Assembly (NCBI GenBank): GCA_947258655.1 | Contig: CAMYJD010000009.1 | Location: 1 to 64,000 of the forward strand | DNA: 64,000 bases | Source of the DNA: an uncultured Gammaproteobacteria bacterium | Lineage (GTDB): Bacteria > Pseudomonadota > Gammaproteobacteria > JAADHQ01 | Direction of reading: 5' to 3' | Part shown: in pieces, positions 15,472 to 24,256 of the stretch | Layout of the letters: each line of letters opens with the position of its first letter | How positions within the stretch are numbered: the stretch's first letter is position 1 | Notes under the pieces: model-generated | What the model saw: the letters and a program-made list of their open reading frames with translations, nothing else | Database searches by the model: none | What the model was told of the DNA's origin: nothing | Translations under genes and position numbers: made by a program

Positions 15472-16806
15472 ATGGATCAAGCAAAACAAATTTCACCGAT
15501 ATTCGGTTTTGGCATTCGCCAGAAACTGCTGTTGATCCTGTTGATAGTCCTGTTAAGCGCATTGACGGTGAGTGGCTGGATGGCGTTGGAACACGAAAAG
15601 GTCAATACCTTGCAGGAGATCAACCAGCGTGGATCGGATATCAGTCGCTTCGTGGCCAAATCACTCAGTTTCAGTGTTATCGGTTATGACTACCATACGA
15701 TCCAGTTACTATTGGATGAAATTACATCCTCGGGGGAGATTGGTTATGCCCGGGTGATGAATCAGAAAGGCAATGTAATGGGTGAGGCTGGGGTGAGGGA
15801 GTCGGGGTATTTTTCCAGTCTGGTGTTGTTTAGTCAGGATATAAAGCTGGATGATGATGTGGTCGGTAAACTGGAGCTTGGTCTCAGTACAGCAAATACT
15901 ATAAAGCGTCTGGAACAGAAAAAATATGCCATATTAAAGCGTGAGGCAATCATCGTATTGCTGATCGCTTTGGGTGAGTTTATCGCCCTGTCCATTTTTA
16001 TTATCCGTCCGGTGCGTATTATGGCGAAAACCCTGGCCGATGGAGTAGACGAAAACGGTCATATTACCGACATGATTCCTGTCGTGTCACGCGATGAATT
16101 TGGGCAACTGGCGGAAAGTTTCAACTATCTTGGTACCAGGCTGAATGAGGCGAATGAGAAATTACAGGCAAAGATTGACCTGGCAGACAGGAAGTTACTG
16201 GAAACCAACCAGCAACTACGCGCCCAGTCGGAAGAATTAAGGATCATGAGCGACAATTTCAAGAAGCTGGCCAGGACTGACGCATTAACCAGCCTCTGTA
16301 ATCGCAGGCATTTTGAAGACTTGATGCATACAGAGCTGAACACAGCGAGGCGGCATGATGAATGTAACAGTATGATAATATTTGATATTGATCACTTCAA
16401 AAAAATTAATGATGACTATGGTCACCCCGGGGGAGACAGTATTTTAAAAGATCTGTCTGCGTTGCTGAAGGAACGCATTCGCAAGACTGATTTTCTTTGT
16501 CGTCTTGGTGGAGAGGAGTTTGTAGTGTTGTGTAAAAGGGCGGACAAGTACTCAGCCATGCTTGTGGCGGAAGAATTGCGTGAAACAGTGGAAAAAAAAC
16601 GTTTTTCATTTGCCGGGCAGTCAATCAAGATTACCATCAGCCTGGGTATAGCGACGACCGGGCAGTCTGGTGATTACGAAGACCCTGATGTCGTTTATCA
16701 ACATGCAGATCAGGCGGTTTATCACAGCAAGCAGAAGGGGCGTAATCGTTGTACACATTTTGACGATATCGGTATGACGGTACCAGAGGGCCAGGTAAAT
16801 GATTAA
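15472..16806 (+). CDS. Membrane diguanylate cyclase (sensor-HAMP-GGDEF)
   Basis: A 444-residue enzyme that makes cyclic di-GMP from two GTP. Layout: TM1 (~19-40), periplasmic sensor (~41-160), TM2 (~163-180), HAMP (RPVRIMAKTLADGV..., ~183-235), coiled coil (~225-265), and GGDEF domain (~270-430). The active site is GGEEF (~346). An RxxD product-inhibition site (RKTD) lies five residues before it, so feedback inhibition by c-di-GMP is expected. The substrate Asp is in IIFDIDHFKKINDDYGH. The stop overlaps the start of the PhnD-like gene by 8 bp, implying translational coupling and a shared signal. Confidence 0.93.
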   Translation: MDQAKQISPIFGFGIRQKLLLILLIVLLSALTVSGWMALEHEKVNTLQEINQRGSDISRFVAKSLSFSVIGYDYHTIQLLLDEITSSGEIGYARVMNQKGNVMGEAGVRESGYFSSLVLFSQDIKLDDDVVGKLELGLSTANTIKRLEQKKYAILKREAIIVLLIALGEFIALSIFIIRPVRIMAKTLADGVDENGHITDMIPVVSRDEFGQLAESFNYLGTRLNEANEKLQAKIDLADRKLLETNQQLRAQSEELRIMSDNFKKLARTDALTSLCNRRHFEDLMHTELNTARRHDECNSMIIFDIDHFKKINDDYGHPGGDSILKDLSALLKERIRKTDFLCRLGGEEFVVLCKRADKYSAMLVAEELRETVEKKRFSFAGQSIKITISLGIATTGQSGDYEDPDVVYQHADQAVYHSKQKGRNRCTHFDDIGMTVPEGQVND

Positions 16807-17665
16807 CTCGTGTCTATATGTTCATAAGCGGATGATCCTGATCAGTGTTTTAATCTTTATTCTGCTTATTGCTTATAACACAGAGGCAGACAATGAGCTG
16901 GAGTTCGGCTCGGTTGCCATGGATATCCCTGCGGTGATGCATAAGCGTCTGAATCCGTTGACACGTTATCTGGAAACGTCCCTGAGTCGCAAGGTGAGTC
17001 TGAAGCTGTCACCCAATATGGGTGTTGCTATCAGGGAAATTGCGCTCGGGTCGGTGGATATCGCCTATCTGACACCTGTCGCATATCTCAAGGCACATGA
17101 GCAGGGTAGAGTGAAACTGGTTGCTAAGACAGTGACTAATGGCAAGGCATCCTTTCAGTTAATGATTGTCGTCAGAGCGGATAGTGCGATCAAAAGTGTT
17201 GCCGAGCTGGCTGGAAAAAGTTTTGCGTTTGGCGACAAGCGTGCATTACTGCAACGCGCAACAGTCACGGCGGCAGGATTGCAAACAGAGCAATTCTCCG
17301 AATACAGGTTTCTCGGGCATTATGACAACATCGCCCGTGCTGTTGTGAATGGAGACTTTACGGCGGGCATTCTCAAGGACACAATGGCTTTGAAGTGGCA
17401 GGAAAAGGGTCTGCGTATTATTTATCGGTCACCGCAACTACCGCCATATAATATTGCTGCCAGTAGCAAGTTAGATGACAAGACCCTGAATGCGTTACGT
17501 CAAGCATTCCTTGCGCTGGATGTTAGAAATCCCGATCACCTGGCCATTATCAAGGCATTGGACAAGAAATATGACGGTTTTGCACCTACCAGCGATGCTG
17601 AATATGATGTGATTCGTAATATGATCAAACCTTTTTACAGCGGAGTCAGCGTCAAGCATGAATAA
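16799..17665 (+). CDS. PhnD-like periplasmic substrate-binding protein
   Basis: A 288-residue protein of the phosphate/phosphite/phosphonate-binding (PhnD) family, type 2 periplasmic fold. An N-terminal hydrophobic segment (~12-26, ILISVLIFILLIAYN) is a signal peptide or anchor with no lipobox. Family signatures: LGSVDIAYLTPVAYL, VAELAGKSFAFGDK, and DFTAGILKDTMALKW. There is no ABC permease or ATPase around it. It is translated from within the end of the upstream diguanylate cyclase gene, so it most likely presents a ligand to that cyclase's periplasmic sensor rather than feeding a transporter. The ligand is unknown. Confidence 0.85.
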   Translation: MINSCLYVHKRMILISVLIFILLIAYNTEADNELEFGSVAMDIPAVMHKRLNPLTRYLETSLSRKVSLKLSPNMGVAIREIALGSVDIAYLTPVAYLKAHEQGRVKLVAKTVTNGKASFQLMIVVRADSAIKSVAELAGKSFAFGDKRALLQRATVTAAGLQTEQFSEYRFLGHYDNIARAVVNGDFTAGILKDTMALKWQEKGLRIIYRSPQLPPYNIAASSKLDDKTLNALRQAFLALDVRNPDHLAIIKALDKKYDGFAPTSDAEYDVIRNMIKPFYSGVSVKHE

Positions 17666-17741
17666 AAATGCATTAACTATGTGATTAAGCCATGCCATGC
17701 TGATTAATGACCACCATCATATGCTTTGTCCTGAACATAGT

Positions 17742-17769
17742 AAAAAGGTCAGGTATGACCTGCCTTTTT
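17742..17769. terminator. Bidirectional terminator between PhnD-like gene and rpiA
   Basis: Stem AAAAAGG(T)CAGG / CCTGCCTTTTT with one bulge and loop TATGA. T-runs on both strands fit two convergent genes. Confidence 0.8.
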
Positions 17770-17791
17770 ACAAATATTATGTTGCTCAGTT

Positions 17792-18451
17792 CTAGCGTTC
17801 CAGCTTTTTAACGCCGTCCTGGGTACCCAGTAACAGTACATCGGCCGGTTTGAGTGCAAACAGTCCATTGGTGACCACGCCGGTAATGTCGTTTAGCTGT
17901 TTTTCCAGTCCACGCGGATCGACGATTGACAGGTCATGGACATCGAGAATGACGTTGCCGTTATCGGTAACGAATCCTTCGCGATAGACCGGTCTGCCGC
18001 CCAGTTTGACCAGTTCACGGCCAACAAAACTCCTCGCCATCGGGATGACTTCGACCGGTAGCGGAAATTCGCCGAGAACATCGACCAGTTTGGAATCATC
18101 TGCGATACAGACGAATTTGCGACTACAGGCAGCAACAATCTTTTCACGTGTCAATGCGCCGCCACCACCCTTGACCAGGTGCAAATGTTGATCGCTCTCG
18201 TCTGCGCCATCGATATAGACAGAGATCTCATCAACGGAATTCAGGTCGAATACCTGGATGCCATGTCCACGCAAGCGCTCTGCACTGGCTTCAGAACTGG
18301 CGACCGTACCATCGATGGTATGCTTGATCTCAGCCAGTGCATCAATGAAATAATTGGCAGTTGAACCGGTACCAATACCGATGATGCTGTCCGCTACGAC
18401 ATATTCGATCGCCGCCTGTGCGACCATTTTCTTAAGCTCATCCTGTGTCAT
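17792..18451 (-). CDS. rpiA: Ribose-5-phosphate isomerase A
   Basis: Interconverts ribose 5-phosphate and ribulose 5-phosphate in the non-oxidative pentose phosphate pathway. The product is 219 residues, the same length as the E. coli enzyme. Motifs: [16 protein letters not shown] (phosphate binding), [29 protein letters not shown] (catalytic Glu and Lys). The start at [11 protein letters not shown] is chosen by homology; an upstream in-frame start would add 17 non-conserved residues. It stands alone, divergent from ilvA. Confidence 0.97.
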   Translation of the reverse strand: MTQDELKKMVAQAAIEYVVADSIIGIGTGSTANYFIDALAEIKHTIDGTVASSEASAERLRGHGIQVFDLNSVDEISVYIDGADESDQHLHLVKGGGGALTREKIVAACSRKFVCIADDSKLVDVLGEFPLPVEVIPMARSFVGRELVKLGGRPVYREGFVTDNGNVILDVHDLSIVDPRGLEKQLNDITGVVTNGLFALKPADVLLLGTQDGVKKLER

Positions 18452-18742
18452 TTCAGGCTCCAAATAGTAAATAATCTGGCGAAATGATACGCCGGAGCGC
18501 ATGAATTGTCATGTTTTTTGCGACTATCGCATCCTATTTTACAGATCCTACGGGTATCAATAACTGATTCAGGGTCATTGTCGTCGGCCTGGCACAAGCG
18601 CTGCCAGTGTGCGGGCAGATAGATAGTCATAGACTGAAGCTATATCGAGTAGCTGCAACGATGGCGACAGCCTGTTTCCAAGCTGTTCGACCCGTGATAA
18701 TGCGGGCTAGGCAATTTGCTCTCAAACTGTTACTTTTATGCC

Positions 18743-20257
18743 ATGACTGACGAGTATATCAACAAGATTCTGCAGGCACGTGTCTACGATGTCGCCAAGG
18801 AAACTGCGCTGGATAAGGCGCCGATGCTGAGCCGCAAAATGGGCTGTAACATCTATCTGAAACGCGAGGATACACAACCGGTTTTTTCCTTTAAATTGCG
18901 AGGTGCCTATAACAGGATGGTGCAATTAGGCGAGGCTGAAAAGGCGCGTGGCGTGATCGCGGCATCAGCCGGGAACCATGCCCAGGGAGTTGCGCTGGCA
19001 GCGTCGAGACTGGGGATGCCCGCTACTATCGTGATGCCGCGAACGACACCGAGTATCAAGGTTGAATCGGTGCGAAACTATGGCGCTCATATAGTATTGC
19101 ATGGAGATACCTTCGATGAGGCCTATGAGCATTGTCAGGCCCTCATCGAAGAACAAGGGCTTGTTTTTATACATCCATTCGATGATCCGGATGTGATCGC
19201 CGGGCAAGGTACTGTGGCGATGGAGATCCTGCATCAGTGCAGTGATGATATCCATGCGATATTTATACCAGTAGGTGGTGGTGGCCTGATTGCCGGTATG
19301 TCTGCATATATAAAACATCTACGCCCTGATATTAAGGTGATAGGCGTAGAACCTGACGATGCCCCGTGTATGCAGCAGGCCCTGTTGAAAGATGAGCGGG
19401 TGATGCTCGACCAGGTCGGCATTTTTGCCGATGGTGTAGCCGTGCGTCAGGTTGGCGAGGAAACATTTCGCATTGCTCGCCACTGTGTTGACGAAATGGT
19501 ACTGGTATCCACCGATGAAATCTGTGCGGCTATCAAGGATATCTATGATGATACCCGCTCAATATCCGAACCTGCCGGAGCCCTTGCTGTCGCTGGACTG
19601 AAGAAATACCTGCAGAGGGAAGCGCTCAGTGACAAGACCCTGATAGCGATCAATAGCGGTGCAAATATCAACTTTGATCGCTTACGCCATGTTGCTGAAC
19701 GGGCCGAACTGGGTGAGCAACGTGAGGCCCTGCTGGCTGTTACAATCCCTGAAAAGCCGGGCAGCTTTCTAAAATTCTGTAATGCGATAGGCAGACGGGG
19801 CATTACCGAGTTTAATTATCGCTATGCTGACGATAGTGAGGCACATATTTTCGCCGGTATTCAGTTGCGTGGAGGGATTCAGGAGAAATATGAGGTCCTT
19901 GAGCACCTTCAGGAACTGGGGTATCCGGTACTGGACATGACAGACAACGAAATGGCGAAAATTCATATACGCTATATGGTAGGTGGGCACGCAAGTAGTA
20001 TAAAAGATGAGCTGGTGTACCGTTTTCAGTTTCCTGAACGTCCCGGTGCCTTATTGAGGTTTCTGACAAATATGGGACAGGATTGGAATATCAGCATGTT
20101 TCACTATCGCAATCATGGCGCTGATTATGGTCGAGTGTTAGCAGGGATACAGGTGCCTGAGCACGATCGCCAACGTTTTGATCAATTTCTGTTGCAACTC
20201 GGGTACCAGTTCTGGCTCGAAGAGGATAATGCGGCATATACATTGTTTCTAGGTTAG
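18743..20257 (+). CDS. ilvA: Threonine ammonia-lyase, biosynthetic
   Basis: PLP enzyme converting threonine to 2-oxobutanoate and ammonia, the first step of isoleucine synthesis. The product is 504 residues, matching the biosynthetic form. The PLP Lys51 is in FSFKLRGAYN; SAGNHAQGVA and PVGGGGLIAGM bind cofactor. Two C-terminal ACT-like regulatory domains follow (~330-410 with EKPGSFLKFCNAIG, and ~420-504 with ERPGALLRFLTNMG), the site of isoleucine inhibition and valine activation. The start ATG at 18743 is chosen by family N-terminus. No leader peptide rich in branched-chain codons was seen upstream. Confidence 0.97.
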   Translation: MTDEYINKILQARVYDVAKETALDKAPMLSRKMGCNIYLKREDTQPVFSFKLRGAYNRMVQLGEAEKARGVIAASAGNHAQGVALAASRLGMPATIVMPRTTPSIKVESVRNYGAHIVLHGDTFDEAYEHCQALIEEQGLVFIHPFDDPDVIAGQGTVAMEILHQCSDDIHAIFIPVGGGGLIAGMSAYIKHLRPDIKVIGVEPDDAPCMQQALLKDERVMLDQVGIFADGVAVRQVGEETFRIARHCVDEMVLVSTDEICAAIKDIYDDTRSISEPAGALAVAGLKKYLQREALSDKTLIAINSGANINFDRLRHVAERAELGEQREALLAVTIPEKPGSFLKFCNAIGRRGITEFNYRYADDSEAHIFAGIQLRGGIQEKYEVLEHLQELGYPVLDMTDNEMAKIHIRYMVGGHASSIKDELVYRFQFPERPGALLRFLTNMGQDWNISMFHYRNHGADYGRVLAGIQVPEHDRQRFDQFLLQLGYQFWLEEDNAAYTLFLG

Positions 20258-20471
20258 TCCACATGTAATGACGATCACCTGTACTGTTCTTTGCTGGTAT
20301 ATATCTTTTGATCAGACCGATATTGATAATGTACATCTGCAGTTTGTCATCGTCCCGTTGCGCAGCGCATTTAACCATCCATCTCTACTGTATATGCAGT
20401 TAATACTCGACGTTCCTGGGCCACACAGGAGTATTGGTCTGTAGCCAATTAATTTTATTAATTTATTGATA

Positions 20472-20503
20472 ATAAAAAGAAAAGGCCCGCAATGCGGGCC
20501 TTT
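20472..20503 (-). terminator. Terminator of the Lys-repeat gene
   Basis: Perfect 10-bp stem AAAGGCCCGC/GCGGGCCTTT with loop AAT. Read on the minus strand it ends in a T-rich tail. Confidence 0.9.
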
Positions 20504-20525
20504 AATTGTGGCAGAAAAATCGCAG

Positions 20526-20939
20526 TTAACGCTTTTTCTTCCTTGTAGCTGCCTTCTTTCTCTTTGGAGCAGCTTTCTTCTTTTTCTTAGCTGGAGCCTT
20601 TTTCTTTTTCTTGGCAGCAGCTTTCTTCTTCTTAGCTGGAGCCTTTTTCTTTTTCTTAGCAGCAGCTTTCTTCTTCTTAGCTGGTGCTTTTTTCTTTTTC
20701 TTAGCAGCAGCTTTCTTTTTCTTAGCTGGTGCTTTTTTCTTTTTCTTAGCAGCAGCTTTCTTCTTCTTAGCTGGTGCCTTTTTCTTCTTCTTAGCAGCAG
20801 CTTTCTTCTTCTTAGCTGGTGCTTTTTTCTTCTTGGCTGGAGCCTTCTTCTTCTTAGCTACAGCCTTTTTCTTTTTGGCTACAGCCTTTTTCTTCTTGGC
20901 TGGAGCCTTCTTCTTTACTACTCTTTTCTTAGTTGCCAT
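20526..20939 (-). CDS. Lys/Ala repeat histone H1-like (AlgP-type) protein
   Basis: A 137-residue, extremely basic low-complexity protein starting MATKKRVVKKKAPAKKKK. Residues 47-121 are five perfect copies of a 15-residue unit (AAAKKKKKAPAKKKK), followed by a tail APKRKKAATRKKKR. It is composed almost only of Lys, Ala and Pro, like the C-terminal tails of AlgP and eukaryotic H1, so non-specific DNA or RNA binding and nucleoid compaction are expected. A strong GGAGG lies upstream of the start, and a good terminator follows. The reverse frame is also open over this region but is only a mirror of the repeat. Copy number is likely to vary between strains. Confidence 0.85.
   Translation of the reverse strand: MATKKRVVKKKAPAKKKKAVAKKKKAVAKKKKAPAKKKKAPAKKKKAAAKKKKKAPAKKKKAAAKKKKKAPAKKKKAAAKKKKKAPAKKKKAAAKKKKKAPAKKKKAAAKKKKKAPAKKKKKAAPKRKKAATRKKKR
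20577..20801 (-). repeat. Five 45-bp tandem repeats inside the Lys-repeat gene
   Basis: Each unit encodes AAAKKKKKAPAKKKK. Copies differ only at synonymous positions (for example GCT/GCA/GCC and AAA/AAG), so the protein repeat is conserved while the DNA drifts slightly. The multiple of three keeps the frame after any gain or loss. Confidence 0.9.
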
Positions 20940-22048
20940 GTTAATGACCTCCAATAATAAATATAAAGTATCGTTTGCTCGCGATTGAGTATATACCAGT
21001 AGCAAGAAAATTCCAGTAAATTCAAAAAAATAATTTCAAATTTTACATTTTGTATTTTCTTTTTAAATCGAATAAAAAAATTAGTATGCGTAATCAATGT
21101 ATGAATTTATCAAAGCAAAGTTTATTGTCGGCGCTCTCATTAAAAAACTTAAATCTAATTCATGTGTGTTGTGATGATGATACATTTTTACTGTGTTAGT
21201 GAGCTAAATCGTATCTTTTTTTAATCTTTTGTTTCTTGCAAACCATAAATTCAACGCACATGGCATTTAAAAACTATTTTTTTATGTTATCAGTACAGTT
21301 TTTAGATAGAAATCTAATAACTTTTAATGTGGGGCAGGAATTTTTCTGGAAATTAACAAATTTTTATACTCTGAATGCCTATGCGACCTACACACAGTGA
21401 TTTTAAAGTCGCAAACAGAGTAATAATGAACATAAGGTGTCGTAATTTTTTACATAATTTAGAATGTGTGACATGAAAAACGTGTATAAAAACGAAAAAA
21501 TGTCGATCACAATAAAGTTTTTTTATGTTTTTAACGTTTTTTTGATATCAGATGCACTTTTATCAACATTTTTTCCGCAAGCGAATACAAATTCTCGTCT
21601 GTTATCTGCATAAGCCCGATTATGTTGACGCATAACATGGCAGATTTCGATTGATTAGTTATTTGCATGCGAAATAAATGCACATTCAGACTGGTAGACA
21701 CACAAAAGATTGACTGGATGTACGGCATTGCTATTTGTGTCTTAGCAAAACAGGTTTGATTAGTGAATTATTTATACTGACATATTATTTTTTTCATCGG
21801 TCAATGAATTTAGGCAGAATTTATGCCCCGAATTGGTGAAATAACTCGAAATCCATCCTTGGTTTCGTCTGATAACGTAACTGATAGCCATAAATGTGCA
21901 GAGAAGCGCATGTAAAAATTGCAAGATGCAATCTATTTGTGCGCTCAGATGCATTTGCCAAGCTTTTCATTCGTTATCTGTCAACGTATGTAACGGGTGC
22001 ATGTTTGTGTAGTGAGCGAGATAGGTAGCCTTGTTATCGTTCTGATGA
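20940..22048. other. Long AT-rich intergenic region
   Basis: About 1.1 kb between the start of the Lys-repeat gene and the end of fau, visibly much richer in A and T than its surroundings, with many A and T runs. Only short, unsupported ORFs are present. The first ~20 bp hold the ribosome site of the Lys-repeat gene. It may contain its promoter and binding sites for nucleoid proteins, or be decayed foreign DNA. No known RNA was recognised. Confidence 0.5.
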
Positions 22049-22636
22049 TTACCTATAGATTGTGTTCTCGGTCACAACAGCATGAAGCGGAACATCCCAT
22101 GCCTGGGTGCGAATATTATTGATCTTCTGGAATTCATAGGCAATTCCGATCAGCTTGGGCGATTGCCAGTGTTGACGGAAGCGCAAGAATGCAAATGTGC
22201 GATCATAATATCCACCACCCATACCGATACGGTGACAGTGCTTATCAAAGGCGACCAATGGCGTAATAACCAGGTCGAGGTGTGAAGCAGGAATGAGATG
22301 GCGTCCATGGTATACCGGTTCAGGTATACCAAAACGATTACGTTGCATCCTGCCGTTTGTTTTCCATGGTGCAAACCACAGGCGGTTTTTCAGAAACGGC
22401 ATCAATATCGGCAAGTAAACCGATTTACCCATTTGTCTGGCGAAATCGGCCAGTGCCAGTGGACTGATCTCACCATGCATCGGGATATACAAGGCAATAT
22501 GTTTGCTATTGATGAAGAAGCGTTGCTTTTTCAGGTGCTCAGTCATTGCCCATGAACAATGCTGTTGGGTCGCGCTATCCAGCTCGCGGCGTCGTTTCCT
22601 GATGGATGTGCGACTATGGTCTATGTCCTTGCTCAA
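22049..22636 (-). CDS. fau: 5-formyltetrahydrofolate cyclo-ligase
   Basis: ATP-dependent conversion of 5-formyl-THF to 5,10-methenyl-THF. The product is 195 residues, the usual length. The N-terminus has RTSIRKRRREL; the substrate and ATP site is RFGIPEP and the hallmark is RIGMGGGYYDRTFAFL near residue 140. It lies directly downstream of 6S RNA on the same strand, the order zapA-ssrS-fau (ygfA) conserved through gammaproteobacteria, so it may be expressed from the 6S transcript by read-through. Confidence 0.95.
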   Translation of the reverse strand: MSKDIDHSRTSIRKRRRELDSATQQHCSWAMTEHLKKQRFFINSKHIALYIPMHGEISPLALADFARQMGKSVYLPILMPFLKNRLWFAPWKTNGRMQRNRFGIPEPVYHGRHLIPASHLDLVITPLVAFDKHCHRIGMGGGYYDRTFAFLRFRQHWQSPKLIGIAYEFQKINNIRTQAWDVPLHAVVTENTIYR

Positions 22637-22745
22637 GCGCTTATCTCAAAACTGGAGGGGGTGCCGGGCATGCGAAGAAGGAACATATTAGCGATAATTT
22701 TTTCTGGAATAATGAATTAAGCGCTGGTTACGGTAGATGTTATTA

Positions 22746-22923
22746 AGGCCCCGCAGATGCCGTCGCAGCTTTCGCCCTTGAACCTGAGGTTCAGGTGGGA
22801 ATAGTGGTGATTCATCAGGCTTTCCGCTTCAGGGCGGACTTGCACAACAGTATCATGACACTAGACCCGGGTATGTTAATATGGCTCAAGAATTTACCCG
22901 GCTGCTAACAAACATCGCAGGGA
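22746..22923 (-). ncRNA. ssrS: 6S RNA
   Basis: A ~178-nt RNA that binds sigma-70 RNA polymerase as a mimic of an open promoter. The 5' part CCCTGCGATGTTTGTTAGC pairs with the 3' part GGCATCTGCGGGG to form the closing stem. The conserved 3' segment TGAACCTCAGGTTCAAGGG followed by GCTGCGACGGCATC closely matches E. coli 6S. It sits between zapA and fau on the same strand, its conserved place. A perfect TATAAT lies 5 bp before the expected first base. Confidence 0.93.
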
Positions 22924-22928
22924 TTACT

Positions 22929-22959
22929 ATTATAATTCCATTTGCTTGCCTTTTTGCAA
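22929..22959 (-). promoter_or_regulatory. Promoter of 6S RNA
   Basis: A consensus -10 TATAAT (22934-22929) overlaps the zapA stop codon; a TTGCAA -35-like box is at 22959-22954 with a long 19-bp spacer. The -10 is certain by position; the -35 is less sure. Confidence 0.7.
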
Positions 22960-23244
22960 GGCCAATTCGATTTTTTCCTGGATATTTTTGACCCGATTGC
23001 TGACAGATTGATTTACATCATCATTTTGACCCTTGTTTGATAACAGATCATGGGTGATATTCAATGCGGCCATGACAGCTATGCGGTCAAGCCCGACAAC
23101 CTTGCCACTATCTCGTATTTCGCGCATTTTCTTGTCAAGGTACTGGGCGCTGGTTCTGAGACTGATTTCTTCATCGGCGGGACAGGCAATTAAAAATTCC
23201 TTATCCAGTATATGGACATTGAGGCGCTTGTTTTCTTTGCTCAT
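22930..23244 (-). CDS. zapA: Cell division protein ZapA
   Basis: A 104-residue protein that cross-links FtsZ filaments at the division ring. The N-terminal globular part reads VHILDKEFLIACPADEEISL, then SAQYLDKKMREIRDSGKV, then RIAVMAALNITHDLL, typical of ZapA; the C-terminus is a coiled coil (VKNIQEKIELALQKGKQ). Its start overlaps the stop of the upstream ZapB-like gene (ATGA), and its stop codon forms part of the 6S RNA promoter. Confidence 0.95.
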   Translation of the reverse strand: MSKENKRLNVHILDKEFLIACPADEEISLRTSAQYLDKKMREIRDSGKVVGLDRIAVMAALNITHDLLSNKGQNDDVNQSVSNRVKNIQEKIELALQKGKQMEL

Positions 23245-23474
23245 GGATGTTTCTCCATTGATTTCAGGCGCGCTACCATGGCTTCGACGCGGGTCTTGAC
23301 CATTTCATTTTTTTTCATTAACTGGTTTCTGTCCTGTTGCAACATGTCGTGTCTATCTCTTAAAGCGCGATTCTCATCTGTCAGACGATCACAGATGTGA
23401 ATCAGTTCATCGACACGGTTTTCCAGTTTTTTTAGTTCAATATCTACTGTTTGTGTGGGTTTTTCTGCTGTCAT
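23241..23474 (-). CDS. ZapB-like coiled-coil protein (TIGR02449)
   Basis: A 77-residue, almost entirely coiled-coil protein (LKKLENRVDELIHICDRL, then TDENRALRDRHDMLQQDRNQ). It matches the short TIGR02449 family found directly upstream of zapA in many gammaproteobacteria, often called ZapB-like. The start at MTAEKPTQTVD is preferred; an upstream start would add eight hydrophobic residues. It overlaps zapA by 4 bp, implying translational coupling. The likely role is FtsZ-ring organisation with ZapA. Confidence 0.85.
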   Translation of the reverse strand: MTAEKPTQTVDIELKKLENRVDELIHICDRLTDENRALRDRHDMLQQDRNQLMKKNEMVKTRVEAMVARLKSMEKHP

Positions 23475-23658
23475 GACATGAATATAGAGCGCTAGCAACG
23501 CGTGGTCAATGCCCCGGTCCGCCCGAATGATGATTATATGAGGGGATTTTTATAAAAAAATGGCATTTTGTTCCGTTATGACTATTTATTTCATTCGCGA
23601 TATGGCTTTTTTGCAGGACATGCTAGCATATTCACTTTTCAGACAAGGAACAGAGCAA

Positions 23659-24222
23659 ATGGCCTATTCGATCGATTTTGATGACCTTGAGCATGCATTG
23701 ATGAAAATTAATGCGGCGGCCGAGGCAGCCGAAGCGCAGGGCCTGATGTGCGGCATTTTGTGTGCACTTGGACGGGTCGATAAGCAGTCCTGGATTCAAC
23801 AGGTCATTGGTGAAGCGGCTGATCCTGCCGATTTGCTGATGAAAGAGACCAAGGAACAGCTGGATGTAGTTTATCAGGAAACATTGGAATCACTCTATGA
23901 TGAAGACTATGGCTTTCAGTTGTTCCAGCCAGATGATCAGTCACCAATGGAGGAAAGGATTATGGCCCTTAGCGAGTGGTGTCAGGGATTTCTGCTGGGT
24001 TTCAGTATGCGCTCGTTGGATACGATCGAGGGTGAATCCAGAGAAGAGATAGAGGCACTACTGGAAGATTTTGTCGAGGTCACCCGTATCGATGCAGAGG
24101 TCAGTGAAGATGATAATGAGGATGAAGAATCTTTAATCGAAATCGAGGAATATATCCGCATGGGGGTTATCTTTATCTTTACCAGTCTTAATCCTGTCGC
24201 CGGTAGTGATCGCCTGCAATAG
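23659..24222 (+). CDS. ygfB: UPF0149 family protein (YgfB-like)
   Basis: A 187-residue acidic, helical protein. Family features: AEAQGLMCGILCALG near residue 30, FQLFQPDDQSPMEER, and ALSEWCQGFLLGFS. The start at 23659 (MAYSIDFDDL) is preferred because AAGGA lies ~10 bases upstream; longer starts add unrelated residues. It heads the conserved ygfB-pepP-ubiH-(x)-ubiI run and is divergent from the zapB-like/zapA pair. In Pseudomonas, YgfB affects gene regulation linked to beta-lactam tolerance; the general function is unclear. Confidence 0.9.
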   Translation: MAYSIDFDDLEHALMKINAAAEAAEAQGLMCGILCALGRVDKQSWIQQVIGEAADPADLLMKETKEQLDVVYQETLESLYDEDYGFQLFQPDDQSPMEERIMALSEWCQGFLLGFSMRSLDTIEGESREEIEALLEDFVEVTRIDAEVSEDDNEDEESLIEIEEYIRMGVIFIFTSLNPVAGSDRLQ

Positions 24223-24256
24223 GTGCTGACTGAAATAAAATGACAGGGTACTAGAG

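Noticed and set aside
20577-20801. CRISPR-like array from regular 45-bp repeats
   Set aside because: There are no unique spacers. The units are contiguous coding repeats.
20466-20957. Long plus-strand Leu/Phe/Ser-rich ORF opposite the Lys-repeat gene
   Set aside because: It is the mirror of the AAG/GCT repeats. There is no ribosome site, and the minus-strand frame has GGAGG, a terminator and the known AlgP-like composition.
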